NCBI GenBank assembly: GCA_964437335.1
Contig: CAYTGL010000013.1
Location: 1 to 64,000, forward strand
Source: JAITWN01 sp964437335
Lineage (GTDB): Bacteria; Pseudomonadota; Gammaproteobacteria; SZUA-140
Direction: 5' to 3'
DNA length: 64,000 nt
This document shows positions 26,591-34,623 of the stretch, piece by piece. A program made the translations under genes and the position numbers. Positions within the stretch are counted from its first letter, which is position 1; each line of letters begins with the position of its first letter. The notes beneath the pieces are model-generated. The model did not search any database and was not told the origin of the DNA. It was given only the letters and a program-made list of their open reading frames with translations.

Positions 26591-27745
26591 GTGATGGTCT
26601 ATCTCGACCATAACGCGACCACGCCGCTCGATCCTGCAGTACTCGAGGCGATGTTGCCGTTCCTGCGCGAGCGCTACGGCAATCCGTCCAGCCTGCATCG
26701 CGCCGGGCGGCTCGCGCATGACGCGATCGAACGCGCGCGCATGCAGGTCGCGGCGCTGGTCAAGGCTCGTCCGGAAGAGATCGTATTCACGAGCGGCGGG
26801 ACCGAGGCGAACAATCTCGCGCTCAAGGGTCTCGCGGCGGTGATGCCGCCGGGCGAGATCGCGGTCAGCGCGATCGAGCATGCCTCGGTGATGGGACCTG
26901 CGCGAGCGTTTGAACGTCACGGCTGGCGTGTGCGCGAGATCGGCGTCGATCGCGCAGGGCGCGTGACCGCCGAAACCCTCGACGCGGTGCTGACAGCGGA
27001 GAGCCGGATCGTCTCGGTCATGAGCGCCAATAACGAGACCGGCGTGATACAGGATACCGCCGGGCTCGCGCGACTGGCGCGCGCCCGTGGTGCGATCATG
27101 CACAGCGACGCAGCGCAGGCCGCCGGCAAGATTCCGGTCGATTTTGCGGGAAGCGGCGTGCAGCTGATGACGCTCTCGGCGCACAAGATCAATGGACCGA
27201 AGGGTGTTGGCGCGCTGGTCATCGACCGCCGCCTCGATATCGAGCCGCTGCTGCACGGGGGCGGCCATGAGAACAGCCGTCGCGCCGGTACTGAAAACGT
27301 CGCCGGTATTGTCGGCTTCGGCGCCGCGGCCGAACGCATCGCGCAGGGGCTCGCCGAGCGGGCGCTGCGGCTCGCGGCGCTGCGCGACCGGCTGGAGGCG
27401 CGGCTGCGGACGCTGCCGGGGGTTGAAATCCATGGCGCCGGGGCCAATCGTATACCTAACACGGCATTCTTTTCGGTCGCCGGCATCGATGGCGCGACGC
27501 TGCTGATGTTGATGGACGAGGCGGGCTTTGCGCTGTCGAGCGGTTCCGCCTGCGGCAGCGCCTCTGCGCAACCCAGCCATGTGCTGATCGCGATGGGCGT
27601 GCCGCGTGAACAGGCCCAGGCGGCCTTGCGCGTCAGCGTCGGCGACGGTAACCGGCCCGAAGAAATCGACGCGTTTGTCGATAACCTGGGGTATCAGATC
27701 GAGGCCTTGCACAGCCTGGTCCGCCGGAAACCGGCGAGCAAATAA
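26591..27745 (+). CDS. iscS: Cysteine desulfurase (IscS/NifS type)
   Basis: PLP enzyme that takes sulfur from cysteine for Fe-S clusters and tRNA thiolation. 384 residues starting at GTG 26591 or ATG 26594 (VYLDHNATTPLDP). PLP contacts are SGGTEANNLALKG, the His in SAIEHAS, and SAHKINGPKGVGAL with the Schiff-base Lys; the mobile-loop catalytic Cys is in SSGSACGSAS (about residue 321). It is about 20 residues shorter than E. coli IscS and resembles NifS in its N-terminus. It follows iscR by 18 bases; no iscU follows, so its scaffold partner must be encoded elsewhere. Confidence 0.93.
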   Translation: MMVYLDHNATTPLDPAVLEAMLPFLRERYGNPSSLHRAGRLAHDAIERARMQVAALVKARPEEIVFTSGGTEANNLALKGLAAVMPPGEIAVSAIEHASVMGPARAFERHGWRVREIGVDRAGRVTAETLDAVLTAESRIVSVMSANNETGVIQDTAGLARLARARGAIMHSDAAQAAGKIPVDFAGSGVQLMTLSAHKINGPKGVGALVIDRRLDIEPLLHGGGHENSRRAGTENVAGIVGFGAAAERIAQGLAERALRLAALRDRLEARLRTLPGVEIHGAGANRIPNTAFFSVAGIDGATLLMLMDEAGFALSSGSACGSASAQPSHVLIAMGVPREQAQAALRVSVGDGNRPEEIDAFVDNLGYQIEALHSLVRRKPASK

Positions 27746-27751
27746 GCATGG

Positions 27752-27780
27752 GGGGTCGACCCCTTTTGGGGTCTGACCCC
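27752..27780. repeat. Double GGGGTC palindrome between desulfurase and iscA
   Basis: GGGGTCGACCCC (27752-27763), TTTT, then GGGGTCTGACCCC (27768-27780). Two palindromic copies of a GGGGTC/GACCCC element that recurs in other intergenic gaps of this window. Confidence 0.8.
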
Positions 27781-27801
27781 GTAACAGGAGGCTTGACGGA
27801 G

Positions 27802-28125
27802 ATGACGATCAGTCTGACCAGCGCGGCGGTGAATCACATCCGCGAATATCTCGCGGCGCAAGGCGCGAGCGAAATAATGCGGTTCGGGGTCAAGACCACG
27901 GGCTGCTCCGGCCTCTCCTACGTCGTCGAACTCGCTGATGCGGTCGGTCCGAATGATCTCGTGTTCGAGCAGGACGGCGTCAAGGTCGTTGTCGATCGCA
28001 AGAACATCCTCTATCTCGACGGCACCGAAATCGATTACCGGCGCGAGGGACTCAACGCCGGCTTCCGCTTCTCGAATCCCAACGAAAAGGCCACCTGCGG
28101 CTGCGGCGAGAGTTTCACGATCTGA
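27802..28125 (+). CDS. iscA: Iron-sulfur cluster assembly protein IscA
   Basis: 107-residue A-type carrier that relays Fe-S clusters or iron to targets. From the ATG giving MTISLTSAAVNHI; an upstream in-frame extension runs through the GGGGTC repeat and is unlikely. The three ligand cysteines are present (TTGCSGLSY and CGCGESF), with the family segment VVVDRKNILYLDGTEIDY. AGGAGGCTTGACGGAG gives a strong ribosome binding site. Sequence is closest to IscA rather than ErpA or SufA, in keeping with its place after iscR and the desulfurase. Confidence 0.92.
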   Translation: MTISLTSAAVNHIREYLAAQGASEIMRFGVKTTGCSGLSYVVELADAVGPNDLVFEQDGVKVVVDRKNILYLDGTEIDYRREGLNAGFRFSNPNEKATCGCGESFTI

Positions 28126-28133
28126 AGTGGAAT

Positions 28134-28170
28134 CGGGGTCAGAGTAAAATCAGTTTTTACTCTGACCCCG
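28134..28170. repeat. Perfect 16-bp inverted repeat (GGGGTCAGAGTAAAA element)
   Basis: CGGGGTCAGAGTAAAA (28134-28149) and TTTTACTCTGACCCCG (28155-28170) are exact complements with a 5-nt loop, between iscA and ndk. The GGGGTCAGAGTAAA core resembles short palindromes that in other proteobacteria are dispersed as REP-like elements mobilised by IS200-like (RAYT) transposases. No transposase is present here. Confidence 0.85.
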
Positions 28171-28235
28171 AATTCAAAAGGACCCCTTTTAACTCCGGCT
28201 CTAAGGCGTTAGAATGCCTACAATTTCATCGAAAC

Positions 28236-28257
28236 AGCCCGCTCGTGCGGGCTTTTT
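28236..28257 (+). terminator. Intrinsic terminator upstream of ndk
   Basis: AGCCCGC (28236-28242), TCGT loop, GCGGGCT (28247-28253) and a TTTTT run (28253-28257). A textbook Rho-independent terminator, 30 bases before the ndk start. It can end the isc transcript, or act as an attenuator if ndk transcripts start upstream (a TACAAT hexamer lies at 28219-28224). Confidence 0.85.
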
Positions 28258-28287
28258 GTCACTACCAGTACACTCACGGAGATCCGG

Positions 28288-28719
28288 ATGGCCATTGAAA
28301 GAACCCTGTCGATCATCAAGCCCGATGCCGTTGCGAAAAACATCATCGGCAAAATCTATACCTGCTTCGAGGATCAGGGGCTCAGGATTGTCGCGGCGAA
28401 GATGCTGCATCTGTCGCGCCAACAGGCCGAGGAATTCTATGCCGTCCACCGGGAGCGTCCGTTCTATCAGGATCTGGTCCGCTTCATGACCTCGGGCCCG
28501 GTCATGGTGCAGGTGCTCGAAGGTGAGAACGCGGTCGTGCGCAACCGCGAGATCATGGGCGCGACGAATCCGCAGAATGCCGCGCCGGGCACCATCCGCG
28601 CCAGGTTTGCCGGCAATATGGAAGAGAATGCCGTCCATGGTTCGGATGCGGCGGAGACCGCAAAAACGGAGATCGGGTACTTCTTCACCGCCGATGAGCT
28701 CTGCCCGCGCACACGCTGA
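28288..28719 (+). CDS. ndk: Nucleoside diphosphate kinase
   Basis: 143-residue enzyme balancing NTP and dNTP pools by phosphohistidine transfer. Starts MAIERTLSIIKPDAV; catalytic His in ENAVHGSDA (about residue 117), with ATNPQNAAPGTIRARFA before it. GGAG ribosome binding site at about 28278. Its last 26 bases overlap rlmN, so the two are co-transcribed and likely coupled. Confidence 0.98.
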   Translation: MAIERTLSIIKPDAVAKNIIGKIYTCFEDQGLRIVAAKMLHLSRQQAEEFYAVHRERPFYQDLVRFMTSGPVMVQVLEGENAVVRNREIMGATNPQNAAPGTIRARFAGNMEENAVHGSDAAETAKTEIGYFFTADELCPRTR

Positions 28720-29830
28720 AAATTCCGGCCCGCCGCCGGCCAGGGTCAGCCTGCTCAATCTCGACAGGCAAGGGCTCGAGGACTTTTTTGTCTCGTCAGG
28801 GGAGAAGGCCTTTCGCGCGTCGCAACTGATGCAGTGGATCTATCAGCGCGGCGTGACCGATTTCGACGCGATGAGCGATATCAGCAAGGACCTGCGGACG
28901 CGGCTCGGCGAGATTGCCGGCATAGCCCTGCCGGAAGTGATCCGCGAGCAGGCCTCGCGCGACGGCACCGTCAAGTGGCTGCTGCGCCTCGAGGGGGGGA
29001 ATGCCGTCGAGACGGTTTTCATCCCGGAGACCGATCGCGGCACGCTGTGTATTTCCTCGCAGGTCGGTTGTACGCTGAATTGCAGCTTCTGCTCGACCGC
29101 GCGCCAGGGCTACAACCGCGATCTCTCGACCGCCGAAATCATCGCCCAGGTGCTGATCGCGCACCAGACCCTGATCCGGCGCGGGCTCGGCGATCGCCCG
29201 GTCACCAATGTCGTCTTCATGGGCATGGGCGAGCCGCTGCTCAATTTCGACAACGTCGTCAGGGCGATCCGGCTGATGCTCGACGATCACGCCTTTGGCC
29301 TGTCGAAGCGGCGCGTGACGTTGAGCACCGCCGGCGTCGTGCCGATGCTCGATCGCCTGCGCGAGACCAGTCCCGTCAGTCTGGCCGTGTCATTGCATGC
29401 GACCAATGACGCCTTGCGCGACGTCCTGGTCCCGTTGAATCGCAAGTATCCGCTGCGCGAACTGCTGGAGGCGTGCCGGCGTTATGTTGACCGCCAGCCG
29501 CGCCGCCGCGTCACCTTCGAGTATGTGATGCTGAAGGACGTCAATGACAGCGAAGCCGAGGCGCGCGCACTGGTGAAGCTGCTCAAGGATGTCCCGGCGA
29601 AGGTGAACCTGATTCCGTTCAACCCGTTTCCGGGGACCGAATACGTCACATCCACGCAGTCGACGATCGACCGCTTCCGCGACATCCTGATGCAGGCCGG
29701 CATCATGACCGTGACGCGCAAGACCCGTGGCGACGACATCGATGCCGCTTGCGGCCAGCTCGCAGGCCAGGTCATGGACCGCACGCGGCGCAGCGAGCGT
29801 CTGAAATCCGCTTCCGGGGAGTCCGCATGA
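28694..29830 (+). CDS. rlmN: Dual-specificity 23S rRNA/tRNA adenine-C2 methyltransferase RlmN
   Basis: Radical-SAM enzyme methylating A2503 of 23S rRNA and A37 of some tRNAs. 378 residues from the ATG inside the ndk tail. Cluster motif CTLNCSFCSTARQG (C-x3-C-x2-C), GEPLLNFDNVV for SAM, and the catalytic C-terminal Cys in DDIDAACGQLAGQV. Gene order ndk-rlmN-pilW-rodZ-ispG-hisS is typical. Its stop overlaps the next start (ATGA). Confidence 0.97.
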   Translation: MSSARAHAENSGPPPARVSLLNLDRQGLEDFFVSSGEKAFRASQLMQWIYQRGVTDFDAMSDISKDLRTRLGEIAGIALPEVIREQASRDGTVKWLLRLEGGNAVETVFIPETDRGTLCISSQVGCTLNCSFCSTARQGYNRDLSTAEIIAQVLIAHQTLIRRGLGDRPVTNVVFMGMGEPLLNFDNVVRAIRLMLDDHAFGLSKRRVTLSTAGVVPMLDRLRETSPVSLAVSLHATNDALRDVLVPLNRKYPLRELLEACRRYVDRQPRRRVTFEYVMLKDVNDSEAEARALVKLLKDVPAKVNLIPFNPFPGTEYVTSTQSTIDRFRDILMQAGIMTVTRKTRGDDIDAACGQLAGQVMDRTRRSERLKSASGESA

Positions 29831-30570
29831 CCAGGATATCACTGCCGCTTCTGTTCGTTGTACTGATGTTCCTGCTGGGGGGCTGTGCCTCGCAAGCGCG
29901 AAACGACGGCAAATCGCCGGCCGAGATCAATGCGCAACTCGGACTCAGCTATATGCAACAGGGAAACTACGAGGTCGCGCTCGAAAAGCTGAAGCGCTCG
30001 CTGGAGCAGGACCCGAACCTGCCGATGGCCCATCACTATATCGCCGCATTGTACAATTCGGTCCGCAACTACGAACTCGCCGATCAGCACTACCGCCGCG
30101 CGATCCGGCTGACCCCGAACGATCCGGCCCTGTTGAACAATTTCGGGGTGTTTCTGTGCGAGCAGGGACGCTATCGCGATGCCGAGGAGCGTTTTACCCG
30201 GGCGGCCGGGATCTCCGGCTATGAGCGCCCGGAGGAGGCCTGGCAGAACGCGGCCATCTGCATGCTGCGAATTCCGGACAACACCAAGGCCGAAACATAT
30301 TTCCGCCGCGCGCTGGCGATCGATCCGCTGCTCCCCTCGGTGCTGTACCAGTTGGCCGTACTGAATGTCGAGTCCGGGGAGCTGATGCAGGCGCGGGCCT
30401 TTCTGCAGCGCTATGCATCGATCGCCCCCCACACCGCCCAGACACTATGGGTTGGTGTGCGCATCGAGCACGGGCTCAAAAACCGGCCTGCCGAGGATGA
30501 CTATGCACGGCAATTGCGTGAGCAATACCCGCGTGCGGACGAGACTGCCAGGCTGCGCGAGCTCAATTAA
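29827..30570 (+). CDS. pilW: Type IV pilus biogenesis/stability lipoprotein PilW (PilF)
   Basis: 247-residue outer-membrane lipoprotein needed in other species for secretin (PilQ) assembly or pilus stability. Signal with lipobox LLGGC (Cys about residue 18), then TPR repeats: AQLGLSYMQQGNYEVALEKL, HHYIAALYNSVRNYELADQH, LLNNFGVFLCEQGRYRDAEE, ALAIDPLLPSVLYQLAVL. Starts inside the rlmN stop. Pilus genes are not otherwise seen in the window, but position and TPR pattern are characteristic. Confidence 0.92.
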   Translation: MTRISLPLLFVVLMFLLGGCASQARNDGKSPAEINAQLGLSYMQQGNYEVALEKLKRSLEQDPNLPMAHHYIAALYNSVRNYELADQHYRRAIRLTPNDPALLNNFGVFLCEQGRYRDAEERFTRAAGISGYERPEEAWQNAAICMLRIPDNTKAETYFRRALAIDPLLPSVLYQLAVLNVESGELMQARAFLQRYASIAPHTAQTLWVGVRIEHGLKNRPAEDDYARQLREQYPRADETARLRELN

Positions 30571-30573
30571 GCA

Positions 30574-31443
30574 ATGAATAAGGCATCCGGCAGCCAGGAT
30601 GAGGCAGCCGAAGCGGACCGCGCGCGGGCCGTTGCCGGCCCCTCGGCGGGCCAGCGTCTGCGCGAGGCCCGGGAAGCGAGCGGCCAGCAGGTCGAGGAGG
30701 CCGCTGTCGCGCTGCACCTGATGCCGGCCCAGATCCGGGCGCTGGAGGCCGACGATTACGCGAAATTCCCGGCCCCGATCTTTGTCAGCGGTTATGTGCG
30801 GAAATACGCGGCCCATCTCAATCTCGATCCCGCGCCATTACTGGCCGCGCTGGAACAGGCGGGACTGAGGACGCCGCCGATTCGATCGGAACTGACCGCG
30901 AGCTTCCCGGCGCCGGCCCCGCCCGGGCTGCCGAGGGAGGCGCGCACCGCGGTCGCCGTGATCGCGGGCATCGTCATTCTCGCGGCCGTGTGGTACCTCC
31001 TGATGCGCCCGCCAGGCGAGATCGATGTCCCTGCGCCCGACGGCGCGCCCGTGCCCGGTATCGTGCCGCCGGAGACGGCGACACCGACGCCCGCGACTCC
31101 AGCGCCGGGCGAAGCGCCTTTGTCGACAGGGCCGTCGGTACTTCCGGCCCCGACTGTGCCGGAAGGCCCGATGGACCAGCTCGTGATGAGCTTCAGCGGC
31201 AGCTCCTGGGTCGAGGTCGTCGATGTCACCGGGCGGCGCCTGGCCTACCGCATGGGCGTGGACGGCGAAGTGCTGAGCCTGCGGGGACTCGCGCCGTTTG
31301 ATATCCTGCTCGGTAACGCGCCGAACGTCGCTATCGATTACAATGGTGCGCCCTACCGGAATTTCCCGGTCAACCGCCATAAGGTAGCAAGTTTCACGCT
31401 GGGCCGGCCCGGCGAGGCGCCCGGCCCGGGACTCGATCAGTAA
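30574..31443 (+). CDS. rodZ: RodZ-like cell-shape protein (HTH_25 and DUF4115)
   Basis: 289 residues. N-terminal cytoplasmic helix-turn-helix (GQRLREAREASGQQVEEAAV, FVSGYVRKYAAHLNLDP, residues ~15-85), a single membrane segment (AVAVIAGIVILAAVWYLLM, ~residues 127-147), a Pro/Thr/Ala-rich periplasmic linker, and a C-terminal DUF4115 beta domain (SSWVEVVDVTGRRLAYRMG). RodZ links the MreB cytoskeleton to wall elongation. Follows pilW by 3 bases. Confidence 0.9.
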   Translation: MNKASGSQDEAAEADRARAVAGPSAGQRLREAREASGQQVEEAAVALHLMPAQIRALEADDYAKFPAPIFVSGYVRKYAAHLNLDPAPLLAALEQAGLRTPPIRSELTASFPAPAPPGLPREARTAVAVIAGIVILAAVWYLLMRPPGEIDVPAPDGAPVPGIVPPETATPTPATPAPGEAPLSTGPSVLPAPTVPEGPMDQLVMSFSGSSWVEVVDVTGRRLAYRMGVDGEVLSLRGLAPFDILLGNAPNVAIDYNGAPYRNFPVNRHKVASFTLGRPGEAPGPGLDQ

Positions 31444-31473
31444 CCCGGCGACGCAAAGTGAGGGTTCGATGAC

Positions 31474-32619
31474 ATGAAATCCACGCATCATATCGCGCGG
31501 CGCAAGTCCCGCCGGATCATGGTCGGCAAGGTGCCGGTCGGCGGCGACGCGCCGATCTCGGTGCAGAGCATGACCAACACGGAGACCTGCGACATCGCCG
31601 CGACGGTCGCGCAGATCCGCGCGCTCGAAAACGCCGGCGCCGACATCGTGCGGGTCTCGGTGCCGTCGATGGAGGCCGCCGACGCCTTCGGTGCTATTCG
31701 CAAGCAGGTCGCGGTCCCGCTCATCGCCGATATCCATTTCGATTATCGTATCGCGCTCCGCGTCGCCGAACTCGGCGTCGATTGCCTGCGCATCAATCCC
31801 GGCAACATCGGCCGCGAGGATCGCGTGCGCGCGGTCGTCGAGAGCGCGCGCGATCACGGCATCCCGATCCGCATCGGCGTCAACGCCGGCTCGCTCGAAA
31901 AGGATCTGCAGGCAAAGTACGGTGAACCGACGCCGGCCGCGCTGGTCGAATCGGCGCTGCGCCATATCGATATCCTGAATCGGCTCGATTTTCACGACTT
32001 CAAGGTCAGCCTCAAGGCCTCCGAGATTTTCATGGCGGTCGAGGCCTACCGGTTGATCGCGACGCAGATCGAGCAGCCGCTGCACCTTGGCATCACCGAG
32101 GCCGGCGGCCTGCGTTCCGGCACGGTCAAGTCCGCGATCGGCCTCGGCATGCTGCTCGCCGACGGCATCGGCGACACGATCCGGATCTCGCTTGCCGCCG
32201 ATCCGGTCGAGGAGGTCAAGGTCGGCTGGGACATACTGAAGAGCCTGCATCTGCGCAGCCGCGGCATCAATCTGGTCGCATGCCCGTCGTGCTCGCGGCA
32301 GGAGTTCGATGTCATCGCGACAGTCAATGCACTCGAGGCGCGGCTCGAGGATATCAAGGATGACCTCGACGTCGCGGTGATCGGCTGCGTCGTCAACGGG
32401 CCCGGCGAGGCGCGCGAGGCGCATATCGGCCTGACCGGCGGTTCACCGGGCAACCTCATCTTTATCGACGGCAAGCCGCATCACAAGGTCAGCCGCGAGG
32501 CGTTGCTCGACGACCTCGAGCAGACAATACGCGCGCAGATCGAACAGCGTCGGGCGTCCGCGGACGCGAGCGGACTCCTGCGAGTCGAGCTACCCGCCGC
32601 CAAGTCGCAAGGCGGCTGA
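31474..32619 (+). CDS. ispG: 4-hydroxy-3-methylbut-2-enyl diphosphate synthase IspG
   Basis: [4Fe-4S] enzyme of the MEP isoprenoid pathway converting MEcPP to HMBPP. 381 residues. TIM-barrel start (VGKVPVGGDAPISVQSMTNT, DIHFDYRIAL, RINPGNIG) and the C-terminal cluster domain with CPSCSRQEFDV and GCVVNGPGEA (three Cys and a Glu ligand). The electron donor could be a ferredoxin or flavodoxin; FdxA is encoded elsewhere in the window. Usual neighbour of hisS. Confidence 0.97.
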   Translation: MKSTHHIARRKSRRIMVGKVPVGGDAPISVQSMTNTETCDIAATVAQIRALENAGADIVRVSVPSMEAADAFGAIRKQVAVPLIADIHFDYRIALRVAELGVDCLRINPGNIGREDRVRAVVESARDHGIPIRIGVNAGSLEKDLQAKYGEPTPAALVESALRHIDILNRLDFHDFKVSLKASEIFMAVEAYRLIATQIEQPLHLGITEAGGLRSGTVKSAIGLGMLLADGIGDTIRISLAADPVEEVKVGWDILKSLHLRSRGINLVACPSCSRQEFDVIATVNALEARLEDIKDDLDVAVIGCVVNGPGEAREAHIGLTGGSPGNLIFIDGKPHHKVSREALLDDLEQTIRAQIEQRRASADASGLLRVELPAAKSQGG

Positions 32620-32691
32620 ACCCGCCGGCCTGCTCATTACCGGACAGATTCAGACTCGCCTGTTCAGACCCGAAAACCATCAGGATCGATC

Positions 32692-33978
32692 TTGACCAGG
32701 AACATCCAGGCAATCCGCGGCATGCATGACGTGCTTCCGTCCGCCACGCCCGCGTGGCGGCGGCTCGAGCGCGAGATGCGCCGTCTTGCCGCGGCCTACG
32801 GCTTTGAGGAGATTCGCGTCCCGCTGGTCGAGAAGACCGAGCTCTTCGAGCGCACGATCGGCGAGGTCACCGATATCGTCGAGAAGGAGATGTACACCTT
32901 CGAGGACCTCGGTGGCGACCGGTTGAGCCTGCGACCCGAAGGTACCGCCGGCATCGTGCGCGCCTGCATCGAACATGGCCTGATCCATAACCAGCCCCGG
33001 AGACTGTGGTATCTCGGACCGATGTTTCGCCACGAACGCCCGCAAAAAGGGCGTTATCGCCAGTTTCACCAGTGGGGCGTCGAGGCCTACGGTTTCACCG
33101 GCCCGGACATCGACGTGGAACTGATCCTGATGACAGCGCGGCTGTGGCGCCGTCTCGGTATCGAGGGCTTGCGCCTCGAGATCAACACGCTCGGCTCGGC
33201 CGAGTCGCGGGAGCGTTACCGCGAGGAGCTGGTCGACTACCTGTCGGACCGCCGCGACGAACTCGACGCGGACAGCGTGCGACGTCTCGAACGCAATCCG
33301 TTGCGCGTGCTGGACAGCAAGAATCCGGCGTTGCGGCCACTGCTCGACGCGGCACCGACGCTCGCGGATTGTCTCGACGAGGAATCCGCGCGCCACTTTG
33401 CATCGCTGCGCGCGCTCCTCGATAGCGCCGGCGTCGCGTATACGGTCAACCCGCGACTGGTGCGCGGCCTCGATTATTATGGCCGGACCGTGTTTGAATG
33501 GACGACCGACCGGCTCGGCGCGCAGGCTGCGGTATGCGCGGGCGGTCGTTACGACCGGCTGATCGAACAGCTCGGTGGACAGCCGATCCCCGCGGTCGGA
33601 TTCGCGCTCGGCATCGAGCGAGTGCTGGCGCTGCTCGAAGGCGATGTGGCCTTCATGCACGATGACGCGCCGCATGCCTGGATGATCCTGGTCGGCGAGG
33701 CCGCCGAACGCACCGGCCGCGCGCTCGCCGAGTCCTTGCGCGATGCGCTGCCGGACCTGCGCCTGTGCGTGAATTGTGGCGGCGGCAGTTTCAAGAGTCA
33801 GTTCAAAAAGGCGGACAAGAGCGGCGCACCGCTTGCGCTGATCCTCGGCGACGATGAGGCCGCGAGCGGACAGATCGGCGTCAAGTTTCTGCGCGAGGAA
33901 CGTCCCCAGGCGGTGCTGTCGCAACCGGAACTCGTAACCTGGCTGTCCGGCGCGTTGAGCCTGCCTGCGCCAAACTAA
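32692..33978 (+). CDS. hisS: Histidyl-tRNA synthetase
   Basis: 428-residue class II aminoacyl-tRNA synthetase. Starts at a TTG (MTRNIQAIRGMHDVLP). Class II motif 2 is MFRHERPQKGRYRQFHQWGVE; the His-specific loops are VRGLDYYGRTVFEW and CAGGRYDRL; motif 3 is GFALGIERVLALLE. C-terminal anticodon-binding domain (DLRLCVNCGGGSFKSQFKKA). Followed by yfgM-bamB-der as in E. coli. Confidence 0.97.
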   Translation: MTRNIQAIRGMHDVLPSATPAWRRLEREMRRLAAAYGFEEIRVPLVEKTELFERTIGEVTDIVEKEMYTFEDLGGDRLSLRPEGTAGIVRACIEHGLIHNQPRRLWYLGPMFRHERPQKGRYRQFHQWGVEAYGFTGPDIDVELILMTARLWRRLGIEGLRLEINTLGSAESRERYREELVDYLSDRRDELDADSVRRLERNPLRVLDSKNPALRPLLDAAPTLADCLDEESARHFASLRALLDSAGVAYTVNPRLVRGLDYYGRTVFEWTTDRLGAQAAVCAGGRYDRLIEQLGGQPIPAVGFALGIERVLALLEGDVAFMHDDAPHAWMILVGEAAERTGRALAESLRDALPDLRLCVNCGGGSFKSQFKKADKSGAPLALILGDDEAASGQIGVKFLREERPQAVLSQPELVTWLSGALSLPAPN

Positions 33979-33996
33979 TGATGGAGAGATCGAACC

Positions 33997-34623
33997 ATGC
34001 AAACGGATGATGAACAACTGGAAGCCATCAAGGGGTGGTGGAAAAAAAATCGCACCCCGCTGCTGGGCGGCATCATCATCGGCGCCGTCGCGCTTTTCGG
34101 CACCCGCGGCTGGATGAATCACCAGGAACAGCAGGGTATATCTGCGTCGGCAGAATACGAGCAGTTACAGGTCGAGATGTCGGCCGGCAATCTTGATGCG
34201 CTGACCCGCCGGGGCGACTATCTGATCGAGAATTATTCCCGCACGCCGTACGCCGTGCTCGCCGCCTTCGCTCTCGCGAAGGTATATGTCGAGCAGGGCG
34301 ATCTCGCCGCCGCGGCGCATCGGCTGCAGTGGGCGGTCGATCACGCGAAGACGCCGGAGATGACGCACATCGCGCGGCTGCGCCTCGCCCGCGTCATGGC
34401 CGCGGACGGCCGGGGGCAGCAGGCGCTGGCGCTGCTCGAGGGCGTCGAGCCGGGCGCCTTCGCGGCTTCGTATGAGGAACTCAAGGGTGATCTCTATGCC
34501 GAGATCGGCCAGACCGATCGCGCCCGGCGCGCTTATCAGAGCGCGGTGAACGCGCTCGACGTCGGCGCCGGCGCCGAGATCGTGCAGATGAAGCTCGACG
34601 GGCTCGGTGCGGAGGGTGGATGA
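33997..34623 (+). CDS. yfgM: YfgM-family tetratricopeptide ancillary SecYEG translocon protein
   Basis: 208 residues, one N-terminal membrane anchor (TPLLGGIIIGAVALFGTRGW, ~residues 25-44) preceded by EAIKGWWKKN, then a helical periplasmic TPR-like domain. In E. coli YfgM associates with the PpiD chaperone at the Sec translocon. Encoded between hisS and bamB; its TGA overlaps the bamB ATG. Confidence 0.92.
   Translation: MQTDDEQLEAIKGWWKKNRTPLLGGIIIGAVALFGTRGWMNHQEQQGISASAEYEQLQVEMSAGNLDALTRRGDYLIENYSRTPYAVLAAFALAKVYVEQGDLAAAAHRLQWAVDHAKTPEMTHIARLRLARVMAADGRGQQALALLEGVEPGAFAASYEELKGDLYAEIGQTDRARRAYQSAVNALDVGAGAEIVQMKLDGLGAEGG

Noticed and set aside
26063..27712. 549-codon open frame on the - strand
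   Set aside because: Antisense to iscR and the cysteine desulfurase, both with intact catalytic motifs.
30838..32424. 528-codon open frame on the - strand
   Set aside because: Antisense to rodZ and ispG; an artefact of high GC.
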